Source: CANKHA01 sp963750965 (lineage in GTDB: Bacteria > Pseudomonadota > Alphaproteobacteria > Rhizobiales > Xanthobacteraceae). Taken from it: a DNA stretch of 64,000 nt. Both the position numbers and the translations under genes were made by a program. This document shows positions 9,460 to 19,049 of this stretch, piece by piece (the stretch's first letter is position 1; the number at the start of each line of letters is the position of its first letter). The DNA lies in NCBI GenBank assembly GCA_963750965.1, contig CAVVSK010000014.1, positions 62,001-126,000 of the forward strand, given 5' to 3'. Below the pieces are notes generated by a model. The model searched no databases. It saw nothing but the letters and a program-made list of their open reading frames with translations, and was not told the DNA's origin.

Positions 9460-10275
9460 ATGCAACTCACCCCCGAACAGATCCGTACCTTCGACGAACA
9501 GGGCTTTATCTTCTTTCCCAACTGCTTCCGCGAGGAAGAAGTCTCGCTGTTGCGCGACGAAGCGGAAAGAATCCTGAAGCTCGACCGGCAGGAAATCTGG
9601 CGCGAAAAGAGTGGGGCGCCGCGCACCGCCTTTGCCGCGCATACCTACAGCGATGTCTTTGGCCTACTGGCCCGGCATCCGCGTTTGGTCGAGCCGTTGC
9701 GCCAGCTGTTCGGCGAGGACGTCTACGTCCATCAGTTCAAGCTCAACGCCAAGGCCGCATTCGAAGGTGAGGTTTGGCAATGGCACCAGGACTACGGCAC
9801 CTGGGCGCGTGACGATGGCATGCCGCAACCGCGCGCGATGAATATCGCGGTCTTCCTGGACGAGGTGCTGCCGATCAACGGTCCGCTGATGTTCATTCCG
9901 AAGAGCCATAAATGCGGCACGCTCGCCGCCGGTCACGATACCTCAACGACATCCTACCCGTTGTGGATATTGGACAACCTCACGGTGACTCGTCTGGCCG
10001 CCCAGGCGGCCGGAGCCGCCGGCCTCGGCATCGTCGCGCCTACCGGCAAGCCGGGCTCGGTGATCATGTTCCACGGCAACCTGGTGCACGCCTCGCCGCC
10101 CAACATCACGCCTTATCCGCGCAAGATCGTCTATCTCACGCTTTGCGCGGTCTCCAACCACATCACCAAATTCAACCGCGCTGAATGGATTGCGCACCGC
10201 GACTTCACGCCGATTGAGCCGGTGAACGACGATGCGCTGCTCGCCTGCGCCCGTGCGCGCATTGCCGCGGAATGA
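9460..10275 (+). CDS. Phytanoyl-CoA dioxygenase (PhyH) family Fe(II)/2-oxoglutarate oxygenase
   Basis: This 271-aa protein begins QLTPEQIRTFDEQGFIFFPN, the usual PhyH opening. The Fe-binding triad appears as HQD in WQWHQDYGTWARDDGMP (near residues 108-110) plus a distal His in MFHGNLVHASPPN. The segment PLMFIPKSHK matches the family core strand. These are cytoplasmic non-haem iron enzymes that hydroxylate small molecules using 2-oxoglutarate and O2. EctD and phytanoyl-CoA hydroxylase are relatives, but no ectoine genes are nearby and the substrate cannot be named. It starts 46 bp after the GT87 gene. Confidence 0.88.
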   Translation: MQLTPEQIRTFDEQGFIFFPNCFREEEVSLLRDEAERILKLDRQEIWREKSGAPRTAFAAHTYSDVFGLLARHPRLVEPLRQLFGEDVYVHQFKLNAKAAFEGEVWQWHQDYGTWARDDGMPQPRAMNIAVFLDEVLPINGPLMFIPKSHKCGTLAAGHDTSTTSYPLWILDNLTVTRLAAQAAGAAGLGIVAPTGKPGSVIMFHGNLVHASPPNITPYPRKIVYLTLCAVSNHITKFNRAEWIAHRDFTPIEPVNDDALLACARARIAAE

Positions 10276-10432
10276 TTTTTTAAGCAGCCCCTCCGATCCA
10301 AAATAATTGTCTCAAATTCGCCGGAGCGGCGGCGCACGCGCTCTGTTGCGAGCAATGCCATATCCGTGCCTTGCAATCGCCTGACTTTATTTGCCCTATC
10401 GCGTTTAGGGATTCATTTGCCGGGCGAGGACG

Positions 10433-11065
10433 ATGTACACGCTCTATTCGATGCAGCGGTCGGGCAATAGCTACAAGGTGCGGCTCGCGCTGGCCAAGCT
10501 GGCAACTCCCTATCGCCTGCACGAAGTCGACATTCTCAAGGGCGAGAGCCACACGCCTGAATTTCTTGCGATGAATCCGACAGGCCAGGTGCCATTGCTG
10601 GAAGTGGCGCCCGGCCGCTACCTCTCGGAGTCCAACGCGATCCTGTGGTACCTCGCTGCCGGCACGCCGCTGGCGCCGGAGGAACGGATCGAACGCGCCG
10701 TGGCGCTGCAATGGATGTTCTTCGAGCAGCATAGCCTGGAGCCCAATATCGGCGCGGCATGGTTCTGGCTGGCGTTGGTGAAGGGCGGGCGCGAATTGCA
10801 GCAGCACGCGCTGGAAGACTGGATGGAGGAAGGCCATCGCGCGCTTGGCGTGATGAATAAGCATCTCAAGCAGCAGCCCTTCTTCGTCGACCACAGCCTG
10901 ACCGTCGCCGACCTGGCGCTCTATGCCTACACGCATGTTGCCGAGGAATGCGATTTCGATCTGGGCCCTTTCCCGCATGTGCGCGCCTGGCTCGAACGCG
11001 TCGCCGCGGAACCCGACCATATTGCGATGGACTGGCAGTCGACCGAAGTGGTCGCGGCGGAATAG
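10433..11065 (+). CDS. Glutathione S-transferase family protein
   Basis: A 210-aa cytosolic GST. The N-terminal thioredoxin-like domain shows YSMQRSGNSYKVRLALA (candidate Ser for activating glutathione), the cis-Pro segment GQVPLLEV and the gamma-glutamyl-binding ESNAIL. The helical C-terminal domain has the N-capping motif VDHSLTVADLALYAYTH. It conjugates or binds glutathione; the substrate is unknown. GCGAGGACG just before the ATG supports the start. Its expression is probably independent, because 157 bp of sequence without an ORF separate it from the oxygenase gene. Confidence 0.9.
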   Translation: MYTLYSMQRSGNSYKVRLALAKLATPYRLHEVDILKGESHTPEFLAMNPTGQVPLLEVAPGRYLSESNAILWYLAAGTPLAPEERIERAVALQWMFFEQHSLEPNIGAAWFWLALVKGGRELQQHALEDWMEEGHRALGVMNKHLKQQPFFVDHSLTVADLALYAYTHVAEECDFDLGPFPHVRAWLERVAAEPDHIAMDWQSTEVVAAE

Positions 11066-11288
11066 CCGACTTTCAACAGGTGCCGCGCGCGGGAACCCCG
11101 AATAATCCTAGGCAATCTGCGCGAGTTGATGGCTTTCCGCAAAACTGCCGATCGCGCGCGTTAACCTTTTGTTTACCGGCGCCTCCAAATCGCCACCGTT
11201 CGTCAATGGCTTCGCCATAGTGTGGCCGGCTACCCGCCCGCATTTCGCAACACGTTGAGGGCATGTCACTGATTCGGCCGAGCCACGC

Positions 11289-11453
11289 GTGCGCAAGGAT
11301 TTAAGGAGAGGCGGATTCGTTCCGCCTTTGGGCTACCAGGAGAGACGGCGCCAACGAACCGCGCTCTCGCTGGTCGCCGGGCTTGCGCTCGCTATCTCCA
11401 CGATGATTGCCGTCACCATCGTGTCCATCGGGCTCGCGCAGGCGGGGCTCTGA
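11289..11453 (+). CDS. Small single-span membrane protein, 54 aa
   Basis: A short frame from the GTG at 11289 to the TGA at 11451-11453 reads as a basic N-terminus (RKDLRRGGFVPPLGYQERRR) followed by one hydrophobic helix (TALSLVAGLALAISTMIAVT, then IVSIGLAQAGL). Codon use matches the surrounding genes, and the charge layout predicts a cytoplasmic N-terminus. The ATG at 11263 is out of frame. No function is known. The start is the least certain part; AAGGAG at 11303-11308 lies inside this reading, so translation could instead begin at an unusual codon further in. Confidence 0.55.
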   Translation: MRKDLRRGGFVPPLGYQERRRQRTALSLVAGLALAISTMIAVTIVSIGLAQAGL

Positions 11454-11548
11454 CCGCGACACATTGATCCGCGCAGCGCCTGCGGAACCTGCCAGACGTC
11501 CAATCTGTTATGCTCTCCGTATGACGGCAATCCGCTAACGGGCCCCTG

Positions 11549-12676
11549 ATGATCCGCGCCAGCCTGTGCGCCATAGCTGCAAGCGCGGCCTTTATCGCGG
11601 GTGCTTCCGGCGCGACGAAGACTTTTCCCTCTTCCACCGGGCCGATCCAGGTTGAGACCGTGGTCGACGGTCTGCAGCATCCCTGGGCGCTCGCCTTCCT
11701 GCCCGACGGCCGTATGCTGGTGACGGAACGGCCCGGGCGCATCCGCGTGGTCACGCCCGATGGCAAAATGTCGCCACCGATCGCTGGCTTGCCGAAAGTG
11801 TTCGCGCGCAGCCAGGGCGGACTGCTCGACGTCGTGGTGGACCGGGGATTTTCGCAGAACCGCACCATCTATTTTTGCTACGCCGAGCCATCCGGCTCCG
11901 GCGCGCGCACGGCGCTGGCCCGCGCTCGGCTGGCGGAAGAGCCTTATGTCGAAAATCTGCGCGTCATCTTCCGCCAGGAAGGCCCGCTCTCAACCGGTAA
12001 TCATTTCGGCTGCCGCATCGTGCAGATGCCGGACAACAACCTCTTTCTCACCATGGGCGATCATTTCACCCCGCGCGACGAGGCGCAGAATCTTTCCAAC
12101 CATCTCGGCAAGATCGTCCGCATCGCGCCCGACGGTTCGGTGCCGAACGACAATCCGTTTACCGGCCGCCGCGGCGCCAAGCCGGAAATCTGGAGCTACG
12201 GTCACCGCAACTCGCAAGGCGCCGCGCTGAATCCGTCCTCGGGAAAATTATGGATGCACGAACACGGGCCGCGCGGCGGCGATGAGATCAACATCCCGCA
12301 GGCAGGCAAAAATTACGGCTGGCCGGTGATCGGCTTCGGCATCGACTATAGCGGCGCGAAAATCCATGAGGGCACGAGCAAGCCAGGCATGGAACAGCCG
12401 ATCCGGCAATGGACGCCGGTCATCGCGCCCTCGGGCATGGCCTTTTATACCGCCGACCTGTTCCCGCAATGGAAGAACAATCTGTTCATCGGCGGGCTGG
12501 CGACGCAGACCCTGGTGCGGCTCGAGCTCGACGGCGAAAAAGTCACAAAAGAAGAGCGCCTGCTGCAGGAGTTGCGTCAGCGCATCCGCGACGTACGCGT
12601 CGGCCCGGACGGCGCCTTGTGGCTGCTCACCGACAGCGCCAATGGCCAGCTGCTGCGGCTGACCCCGGGCCAGTGA
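11549..12676 (+). CDS. Secreted PQQ-dependent aldose sugar dehydrogenase (GSDH family)
   Basis: A 375-aa protein with a signal peptide (residues 1-22) and a six-bladed beta-propeller of the glucose/sorbosone dehydrogenase family. It opens with the family signature VDGLQHPWALAFLPDGRML and TERPGRIRVV. GNHFGCRIVQMPDN, SYGHRNSQGAALNP, HEHGPRGGDEIN and GKNYGWPV are the usual PQQ- and Ca-site blocks, with His in SYGHRN and the Asp in GGDE. Such enzymes oxidise aldose sugars in the periplasm using pyrroloquinoline quinone; no PQQ synthesis genes are in this window. It is followed 83 bp later by a PCu(A)C-like gene. Confidence 0.9.
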   Translation: MIRASLCAIAASAAFIAGASGATKTFPSSTGPIQVETVVDGLQHPWALAFLPDGRMLVTERPGRIRVVTPDGKMSPPIAGLPKVFARSQGGLLDVVVDRGFSQNRTIYFCYAEPSGSGARTALARARLAEEPYVENLRVIFRQEGPLSTGNHFGCRIVQMPDNNLFLTMGDHFTPRDEAQNLSNHLGKIVRIAPDGSVPNDNPFTGRRGAKPEIWSYGHRNSQGAALNPSSGKLWMHEHGPRGGDEINIPQAGKNYGWPVIGFGIDYSGAKIHEGTSKPGMEQPIRQWTPVIAPSGMAFYTADLFPQWKNNLFIGGLATQTLVRLELDGEKVTKEERLLQELRQRIRDVRVGPDGALWLLTDSANGQLLRLTPGQ

Positions 12677-12759
12677 CGCTCACCAACGGTGGAAGACGCG
12701 CGATTTGGTGAGGCCGGTTGATTCCCGGAGCCGGTGCGCTACAACCCCGGCACAGAAAC

Positions 12760-13281
12760 ATGGACACGATCCGCGTGGTGAATTTCCGCATTTCCAGGCT
12801 TGTCCTCGCCGCCGGCGTGGTGATCGGGGCTGTGTTGCATTCGGCGGTGGGAAAGGCGCACGACTATCGCGTGGGTTCTCTGCGCATCGATCACCCCTGG
12901 GCCACTGCGACGCCGCAAGGCGCCAAGGTCGGCGTCGGCTATATGAAGATTATCAACGAGGGTTCGCAGGCCGACCGCTTGATTGCCATCACCAGCCCGG
13001 TCTCCCATAAGGTGGCGGTTCACGCCTCGGTGAAGGAAGGCGATATCGTGAAGATGCGCCTCCTCGACAAAGGGCTGCAGATCAAGCCCGGCGAAACCGT
13101 GGAATTGGTTCCGGAAGGCACGCACGTAATGTTCGAAGGACTGTCCGTGCCGCTGGTCGCGGGCGCCCGCGCAAAGGCCACCTTCATGTTCGAGAAAGCC
13201 GGCAGCATCGATGTCGATTTCACCGTTGAGCCGATGGGAACGAAGGCGTCATCGCCAGTCCCGACCGCTCATAAACATTGA
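12760..13281 (+). CDS. PCu(A)C-type periplasmic copper chaperone-like protein with an altered metal motif
   Basis: A 173-aa protein. The ATG at 12760 is preferred over the upstream TTG because the signal peptide (ISRLVLAAGVVIGAVLHSAVG) then sits correctly. The body follows the PCu(A)C pattern: IDHPWATATPQGAKVGVGYM, ADRLIAITSP, GETVELVPEGTHVMFEGL. Canonical members bind Cu(I) through H, M, H-x-M ligands and deliver copper to cytochrome oxidase. Here the HxM block reads HAS, so the second Met is missing, although VKMR follows. The C-terminus adds AHKH. Copper binding may be weak or use other ligands; the fold assignment is firmer than the function. Confidence 0.82.
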   Translation: MDTIRVVNFRISRLVLAAGVVIGAVLHSAVGKAHDYRVGSLRIDHPWATATPQGAKVGVGYMKIINEGSQADRLIAITSPVSHKVAVHASVKEGDIVKMRLLDKGLQIKPGETVELVPEGTHVMFEGLSVPLVAGARAKATFMFEKAGSIDVDFTVEPMGTKASSPVPTAHKH

Positions 13282-13579
13282 GAGATCCATCACCGGCGGA
13301 CGAGGATGTCGTCCTCCACTGATACTTTCTGAAAATCGTCGATCAGGACTTCAAAAAGCCTCTGACCGAAGTCATCCTAGCACTGTTGGAGGATAACAAA
13401 CGGACGTCGGACAATCTTGCCGACGATCGCGTCGTCGCCGTGCGAATGAATAGGCTATGCTTTCACGACGAAGTGACAGTTCGCCGACAAATTTTCGGTT
13501 CATCACGTTACCGGTGAACCGGCAGGCGCTTCCAGCGTTGATGAAGCGACCACCCCAAATCCCGCGTAAAGGAAAAGTC

Positions 13580-14359
13580 ATGCCATCTCTCGCGATCCGA
13601 CCGATCGTGGCCACACTCGTGCTGGCAGGTTCACTGTTATGCGGCGCGGCCATCGCGCAACAGCAAATACAGGAACCGGCGCCACCCAAGCCATACAAGC
13701 AAGTAGCGGTAAGCCTGTCCGCGCCGATCAACGATCCGAGTTTCGAAGCTTTCCGCAAGCAACTCGCCGACATCGCCGAGCGCAAGGACCGCAAGGCGCT
13801 TGCCGCGCTGATTGTGTCCGAGGGATTTTTCTGGGAGCAGGTGAGCGGCGACGGCGCCGATGAGAAAAAATCCGGCATCGATAATTTAGCCGCCGCCGTC
13901 GGACTGGATGCTCCAGACCAGTCCGGCTGGGACTTTCTCGCCGACTACGCGGCCGAGCCGACGGCCTCCCCGGTTGGCGACCGCCAAAATATGGTCTGCG
14001 CTCCCGCCCACCCCGTTTTTAATGAGGATGAATTTATCGAGGTGGTGAAAACCACCGAAACCAACCCGATCGAATGGGGCTATCCGATCAGGGACGGCAT
14101 CGAAGCCCGCGAGACGGCCAAGCCCGATTCCAAACTGGTGGAAAAACTCGGCATGTATTTGGTCCGCGTGGTGTTCGACGATGTGGCGCCGGATTCCGCC
14201 GAGCCCCTGCTCCGCATTGTCACGCCATCCGGCAAGCTTGCCTTCATTCCAGCCGAGACGCTGTCGCCGCTCGGCATCGACCAGCTCTGCTACATCAAGC
14301 AGAACGGCGACTGGAAGATCGTGGGTTATGTCGGCGAAGGCGCGCCGCCATCGCCGTAA
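13580..14359 (+). CDS. Secreted protein with a C-terminal SH3-like region, function unknown
   Basis: This 259-aa protein starts at the ATG at 13580, after AAAGGAAAAG, and has a signal peptide ending ...LCGAAIAQQQ. The central part is acidic (GFFWEQVSGDGADEKKSGID), with Cys in NMVCAPAHPVFNEDEF. The last about 70 residues (YLVRVVFDDV...LRIVTPSGKLAFIPAETLSP...YIKQNGDWKIVGYVGEG) look like a bacterial SH3 fold. It is probably periplasmic. I do not recognise a named family. The 298 bp upstream contain no convincing gene. Confidence 0.75.
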   Translation: MPSLAIRPIVATLVLAGSLLCGAAIAQQQIQEPAPPKPYKQVAVSLSAPINDPSFEAFRKQLADIAERKDRKALAALIVSEGFFWEQVSGDGADEKKSGIDNLAAAVGLDAPDQSGWDFLADYAAEPTASPVGDRQNMVCAPAHPVFNEDEFIEVVKTTETNPIEWGYPIRDGIEARETAKPDSKLVEKLGMYLVRVVFDDVAPDSAEPLLRIVTPSGKLAFIPAETLSPLGIDQLCYIKQNGDWKIVGYVGEGAPPSP

Positions 14360-14392
14360 TAAAAAGCAAACGTCATTCCGGGCGAAGGCGCC

Positions 14393-14653
14393 TCAGCCGT
14401 GCCGCAGCTTGAGCAGGATGATCGCAATGACCGGGATCAGCGTCACCACATTGGAGCCGATGATCGGCCAGCTCCCCAGCAAAATCCCGTAACACAGCCA
14501 CAGCACCAGCCCGATGCCGAAGACCGAATAGGTCAATAGCGAGATCGCGGCGGTATTCCGCGTGCGCAGAATTTTGAAGGCCTGCGGCAGCCAGCAGATC
14601 GTGGTGAGGGTCGCCGCAGCAGCGCCGATTAGATTGACGGTAACGGGATCCAT
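14393..14653 (-). CDS. SemiSWEET-type small sugar transporter
   Basis: An 86-aa membrane protein with three hydrophobic helices, the length and layout of bacterial SemiSWEETs, which dimerise to form a sugar pore. The PQ-loop motif is CWLPQAFKILRTRNTAAIS in helix 1, and NVVTLIPVIAIILLKLR forms helix 3. The start at 14653 gives the usual short N-terminus MDPVTVNLIGAAAATLTT; longer frames to 14704 or 14732 add unrelated residues. It would facilitate sugar movement across the inner membrane. It is antisense to its neighbours and stands alone. Confidence 0.88.
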   Translation of the reverse strand: MDPVTVNLIGAAAATLTTICWLPQAFKILRTRNTAAISLLTYSVFGIGLVLWLCYGILLGSWPIIGSNVVTLIPVIAIILLKLRHG

Positions 14654-14691
14654 GCGCGTCCTGTTGTTGTTCAGAGCGTGTACGTCTGATC

Positions 14692-14780
14692 TCCCTCTCC
14701 CCACCGATCTCGGGTTTACCCGAGAGCGGCACTATTGAGTGCGCAAGTCGGGCAAGCCCGACTTGCGATAGGAGAGGGAA
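14692..14780. repeat. Fold-back repeat between SemiSWEET and the ABC transporter
   Basis: The outer arms CCCTCTCC (near 14693-14700) and GGAGAGGG (14771-14778) enclose two more hairpins. CTCGGGT/ACCCGAG lies at 14709-14724, and a perfect 10-bp stem GCAAGTCGGG/CCCGACTTGC with a CAAG loop lies at 14743-14766. The nested hairpins indicate a mobile palindromic element rather than a simple terminator. Confidence 0.65.
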
Positions 14781-14850
14781 AAGGAACTTCCCTCGGCGCA
14801 GACCTTCAGCGCGCTAAACCAGCGATTCGCAACGGCATTTGCGCCGTTCT

Positions 14851-16728
14851 ATGATGGACCCGCCTATGTTTCGCCGATTCGAGAAGCTGCTGAACCCAAC
14901 CGAAGCCCCGGCCCGGCCAGAGCCGCCGGCTGGTCTGCTTGCTTTCTATTGGCATTTCGCCCGCCAGGCAAAATGGCTCTTTGTCTCTCTGTTGGTCATC
15001 GAGTTTTTTCAGGCGCTGCTTGATGCCGTCATTCCCTGGTTTTTCGGTCGCATCGTTACGCTCGCCAGTACCGTTGCGAGAGAGAATTACCTGGCCGAGG
15101 GCTGGCCCGTCCTTCTAGGTCTCGCACTCATCCTGCTGGTGGCGCGGCCCGCCGTGGTCTTCGCGCGTTATCTCGTCACCAACCAGGCGATCTCCGGTCC
15201 CTTCACCAATCTGATCCGCTGGCAGTCGCATTGGCATGTGGCCCGCCAGAGCTGGGCCTTCTTCCAGAACGATTTCGCCGGACGGATCGCCAACCGGGTC
15301 ATGCAGACCGGCGGCGCCATGCGGCAGACCATCGTCTCTGGCATCACTGCGCTGTGGTACGTGCTGATTTACGGCACCACCGCCGTGTTTCTGGTCGCGA
15401 GCGCCGACGCGTGGCTCGCGGTGCCGCTGCTTCTTTGGTTCACCGGCTACCTGGCGTTGCTGGTCTATTTTGTGCCGCGCATGCGCGACCGCTCGAAGCA
15501 AAGCTCGGAGGCGCGATCTGCGGTGATGGGACGCATCGTCGACGCCTATACCAACATCCTCACTGTGAAGCTGTTCGCGCGCGCACGCGATGAGGACAAT
15601 TACGTGCGCGACTCCATCGACACGCATACCAAGGTATTTCTCTGGTCGCAGCGGCTGATGACCATATTTGGCGCGGTTCTTTCGCTCCTGAACGGCCTGC
15701 TGATCACCGGCTCCGTGGTTCTGGCGATCGCTCTCTGGCAGGCCGGCGCGGTCGAGATCGGCGCCATCGCCATGGTGCTGACGCTCACCTTCCATCTCAC
15801 CGACATCTCGCGCCGCATTGCCATCCAGATCGCCGACATCTTCGAGGATATCGGCGTCGTGCAGGAAGGCATGTTGAGCATCGCGCGCCCGCTGCAACTG
15901 ACCGATCACCCCGATGCCAAGCCGCTGGTGGTGAAAGAGGGCCGCATCGAATTTAAGGACGTGCGATTCGGTTATGGCCGCGATGTGGGCGTGCTCGACG
16001 GTTTCTCGTTGACGATAAAACCAGGCGAGCGCGTCGGCCTTATCGGCCGCTCGGGCGCGGGCAAGTCTACGGTGGTCAACCTGCTGCTGCGATTCTTCGA
16101 TCTGGAAGGCGGCCGCATCCTGATTGACGGTCAGGATATTTCATTGGCCACGCAGGAGTCCCTGCGCGCGCAGATTTCGGTGGTCACGCAAGACACCTCG
16201 CTGCTGCACCGCTCGATCCGATCGAATATCCGTTATGGCCGTCGCGGCGCCAGCGAAGAGGAGGTCATGACGGCGGCGCGGCTCGCGCATGCGGAAGATT
16301 TCATCCAGGAATTGCAGGATTGGCGGGGCAACACGGGTTATGACGCGCATGTCGGCGAGCGCGGCGTGAAACTTTCCGGTGGCCAGCGCCAGCGCATCGC
16401 CATCGCCCGGGTGATCCTGAAGAACGCGCCGATCCTGGTGCTGGATGAGGCGACCTCGGCCCTCGACAGCGAGGTGGAGGCAGCGATCCAGGCCAGTCTC
16501 GACACGCTGATGGGCGGCAAGACCGTGATCGCCATCGCCCACCGGCTTTCCACCATCGCCCGCATGGACCGGCTGGTGGTGTTGGACCACGGCCATATCG
16601 TCGAGCAAGGCAGCCACGACGAGCTGTTGCGGCTGGGCGGGCATTACGCCGCGTTGTGGAAGCGGCAGTCGGGCGGCTTCATCGATGCCGCGCCGGATGA
16701 GCCGGCCAGCGCCACCGCTGCAGAATAA
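14851..16728 (+). CDS. ABC exporter, fused permease and ATPase half-transporter
   Basis: About 625 aa, a type IV ABC half-transporter. Six transmembrane segments occupy roughly residues 30-330. The nucleotide-binding domain has Walker A GRSGAGKST (near 400), the Q-loop VVTQDTSLL, the signature LSGGQRQRIAIAR (near 508), Walker B ILVLDEATSALD, the H-loop AIAHRLSTIARMD and the D-loop. It should act as a homodimer pumping lipids or hydrophobic compounds outward. MsbA-like and multidrug exporters share this plan, and the sequence alone does not choose between them. The start is ambiguous: in-frame ATGs at 14851, 14854 and 14866 lack a strong ribosome-binding site. Confidence 0.9.
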   Translation: MMDPPMFRRFEKLLNPTEAPARPEPPAGLLAFYWHFARQAKWLFVSLLVIEFFQALLDAVIPWFFGRIVTLASTVARENYLAEGWPVLLGLALILLVARPAVVFARYLVTNQAISGPFTNLIRWQSHWHVARQSWAFFQNDFAGRIANRVMQTGGAMRQTIVSGITALWYVLIYGTTAVFLVASADAWLAVPLLLWFTGYLALLVYFVPRMRDRSKQSSEARSAVMGRIVDAYTNILTVKLFARARDEDNYVRDSIDTHTKVFLWSQRLMTIFGAVLSLLNGLLITGSVVLAIALWQAGAVEIGAIAMVLTLTFHLTDISRRIAIQIADIFEDIGVVQEGMLSIARPLQLTDHPDAKPLVVKEGRIEFKDVRFGYGRDVGVLDGFSLTIKPGERVGLIGRSGAGKSTVVNLLLRFFDLEGGRILIDGQDISLATQESLRAQISVVTQDTSLLHRSIRSNIRYGRRGASEEEVMTAARLAHAEDFIQELQDWRGNTGYDAHVGERGVKLSGGQRQRIAIARVILKNAPILVLDEATSALDSEVEAAIQASLDTLMGGKTVIAIAHRLSTIARMDRLVVLDHGHIVEQGSHDELLRLGGHYAALWKRQSGGFIDAAPDEPASATAAE

Positions 16729-16853
16729 GCAAGTTGTTGAAATAACTGATTTTTATTCTATGTAACGGGGTACCAATTCGGCAATCTCCCATCAGGGCTT
16801 TCTTAAGCCTATCCCTGCATGATGAGTCTTCCGCGGCCGGAAATAACCTCCAC

Positions 16854-19049
16854 ATGGCTCGCAGTATCCGCATTGCGCTTCTGGACCGCATGAAATTGCG
16901 TGCCAAGCTGGCAGCGGCCTTTCTCTGCCTTTCCGCCATGATCGGCATCTGCGGCGCGTCAGGCCTGATCTTCGTCCACGGGATCGGCGCCACGCTGTCG
17001 TTCTTCGCCGACATCACCTCGCCGCTGCTCAGCCAGACCGTAGTGCTGGCAGACAACGCGCAACGCGTGCGCAGCGTGTTTCTCGACGCGGTCAACAAGA
17101 ACGACAACAGCGCCTTCCTGGAATCCAGCGAGAACCTTGGCTATCTCGGCCTTGCCGCCGGCCGGGGCATGGAAAAGCTACGGGATCTGTTGGGCGATGC
17201 CGGACTGCCCGTGCAGCTGGACGAAATAAGGCAGTTGCAGAACGAATTTCACCAAAATCATGTCGCCCTGTTGACGGCTCACCGACAGCAACAGATTGCG
17301 TCCCTGGCCGTGCAGGAGCGGTTGAGGCTTTTCGATACCGACCGGCGAGAGTTCGATTCGCTGTTGCGGACCATCACTGCCCGCGGCGAAGCGCTGATAT
17401 CGCAGACACGCGATCGGGCCGCGCTGGAGGTGTCCATCGGTACGGCAACGGTCGACGGACTCAACGAGTTGTTTTCGATCACGATGAACGAGGGTTATCC
17501 GCTGGTGCAGGGCCTCTACAAGCTCACCCGCGACGCGGTGACCCTGCAGGAGGCGGCGACATCCTACATCAATATTACTCAACCGGAATCCCTGCCGGGG
17601 GTAGAACGCCGGGCAACGTTGACCGTCGACAACGCGAACGAGGTCATTGAGCGTATTGCCGACCGGCTGCAGACCACGGAAGGACAAGGCTATGTGAAAC
17701 GGTTTCAAGATGGCCTGAAGCAATTGCATAGCCGGCTGACGGGGGACGGCGGACTGTTTGCCGCCTATCGCGATTACCTCAAGGTCAAGGACGAAATCGC
17801 CTCGCTGCAAACCGCGGTAGCAGGCATCGAAACACGCTATATGAGTTTGCTTGAAGATGTGCGGGAGCTTGTTGAGAAGCGCAACGAAGGCGCCAAGGCG
17901 CGCGCCGCGCAAATGATCAACCAGGCGTTGGTCTTTATCGGCGCGGTGGTAATGGCCGGCCTGCTGGTCGGACTTCTGTTCAGTCTCATTTTTGCCGATC
18001 GGATTGTCCGTCCGATCACACGGATAACCGAGACGATGACAACGCTTGCCGCCGGTGAACTCGATGTCAGGGTTCCGGCGCAGAGCCGAACGGACGAAAT
18101 CGGCGACATGGCCTCGGCGCTGCAGGTCTTCAAGGATAATGCCGTCACCGCCCGCAACCTGATCGAGGAACGCGAGCGCGAGCAGGGGGTGAAGGAAGAG
18201 CGCACGCAGCGGGTGACCGAGCTTTGCGCGGCGCATGAGCGTTCGATCACCGACCTGCTGCGCGCGCTTAACAGCGCGGCGGCCGATATGCGCTCCACCT
18301 CGCAGACCATGCACGCCATCGTGCGGGAAACCGGCGAGCAGGCCGTGGCCGCGGCCGGCGCCTCGCATGAAGCCAATACCAACGTGCAGACCGCGGCGGC
18401 GGCGACCGAGGAATTGTCTGCCAGCACGGCGCAGATCAACAACCGGGCGCTGCATTCGGCGCAGATCGCCAACAAGGCCGCCGAGGAAACCGAGCGCGCC
18501 GGAACGGTGGTGCAGGAGCTGCATTCCACCGCCTCCGAGATCGGCGAAGTGGTCCGCATGATCGATGAGATCGCCAGCCAGACCAACCTGCTGGCGCTCA
18601 ACGCCACCATTGAAGCGGCGCGCGCGGGCGAAGCCGGGCGCGGCTTCGGCGTCGTGGCGGGCGAGGTCAAGCATCTGGCCGGCCAGACCGCCAAGGCGAC
18701 GGCCGACATTGCCGCGCGGGTGGCGGCCATTCAGAGCGCCACCGAGCAGGCGGTGCAGGCGATCCAGGGCGTGCGCGGCACCATCGGCGAGATGCGGGAA
18801 ATCTCGCACTTCGTCGCCACCACGATGGAAAGCCAGAGCACCGCCACCAGCGAGATCGCGGCCAATACCGGCTTGGTGGCGAGCGCCACCGCGCAGGTGA
18901 CCGCCAATGCCGAAAGCGTCAGCAGCAGCATGGAATCGACCGGCTCCGCCGCCAATCAGGTGGTGGAAGCGGCGATCGATCTCAATCGCCAGGCCGAGGC
19001 GCTGCGCACCGAAATCGGCAGCTTCCTGGAAAATATCCGCGCCGCCTAG
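16854..19049 (+). CDS. Methyl-accepting chemotaxis protein
   Basis: A 731-aa receptor. A first membrane helix (about residues 17-40) is followed by a long, mostly helical periplasmic sensor of about 315 residues with no recognised ligand-binding signature. A second helix (ALVFIGAVVMAGLLVGLLFS, about 357-381) leads to a HAMP domain (IVRPITRITETMTTLAAGEL) and a coiled-coil cytoplasmic domain. The hairpin tip carries the conserved IDEIASQTNLLALNATIEAA and AGEAGRGFGVVAGEVK. It would signal to CheA through CheW. No che genes are near, so it is an orphan receptor. A second possible start is the ATG at 16890. Confidence 0.93.
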   Translation: MARSIRIALLDRMKLRAKLAAAFLCLSAMIGICGASGLIFVHGIGATLSFFADITSPLLSQTVVLADNAQRVRSVFLDAVNKNDNSAFLESSENLGYLGLAAGRGMEKLRDLLGDAGLPVQLDEIRQLQNEFHQNHVALLTAHRQQQIASLAVQERLRLFDTDRREFDSLLRTITARGEALISQTRDRAALEVSIGTATVDGLNELFSITMNEGYPLVQGLYKLTRDAVTLQEAATSYINITQPESLPGVERRATLTVDNANEVIERIADRLQTTEGQGYVKRFQDGLKQLHSRLTGDGGLFAAYRDYLKVKDEIASLQTAVAGIETRYMSLLEDVRELVEKRNEGAKARAAQMINQALVFIGAVVMAGLLVGLLFSLIFADRIVRPITRITETMTTLAAGELDVRVPAQSRTDEIGDMASALQVFKDNAVTARNLIEEREREQGVKEERTQRVTELCAAHERSITDLLRALNSAAADMRSTSQTMHAIVRETGEQAVAAAGASHEANTNVQTAAAATEELSASTAQINNRALHSAQIANKAAEETERAGTVVQELHSTASEIGEVVRMIDEIASQTNLLALNATIEAARAGEAGRGFGVVAGEVKHLAGQTAKATADIAARVAAIQSATEQAVQAIQGVRGTIGEMREISHFVATTMESQSTATSEIAANTGLVASATAQVTANAESVSSSMESTGSAANQVVEAAIDLNRQAEALRTEIGSFLENIRAA

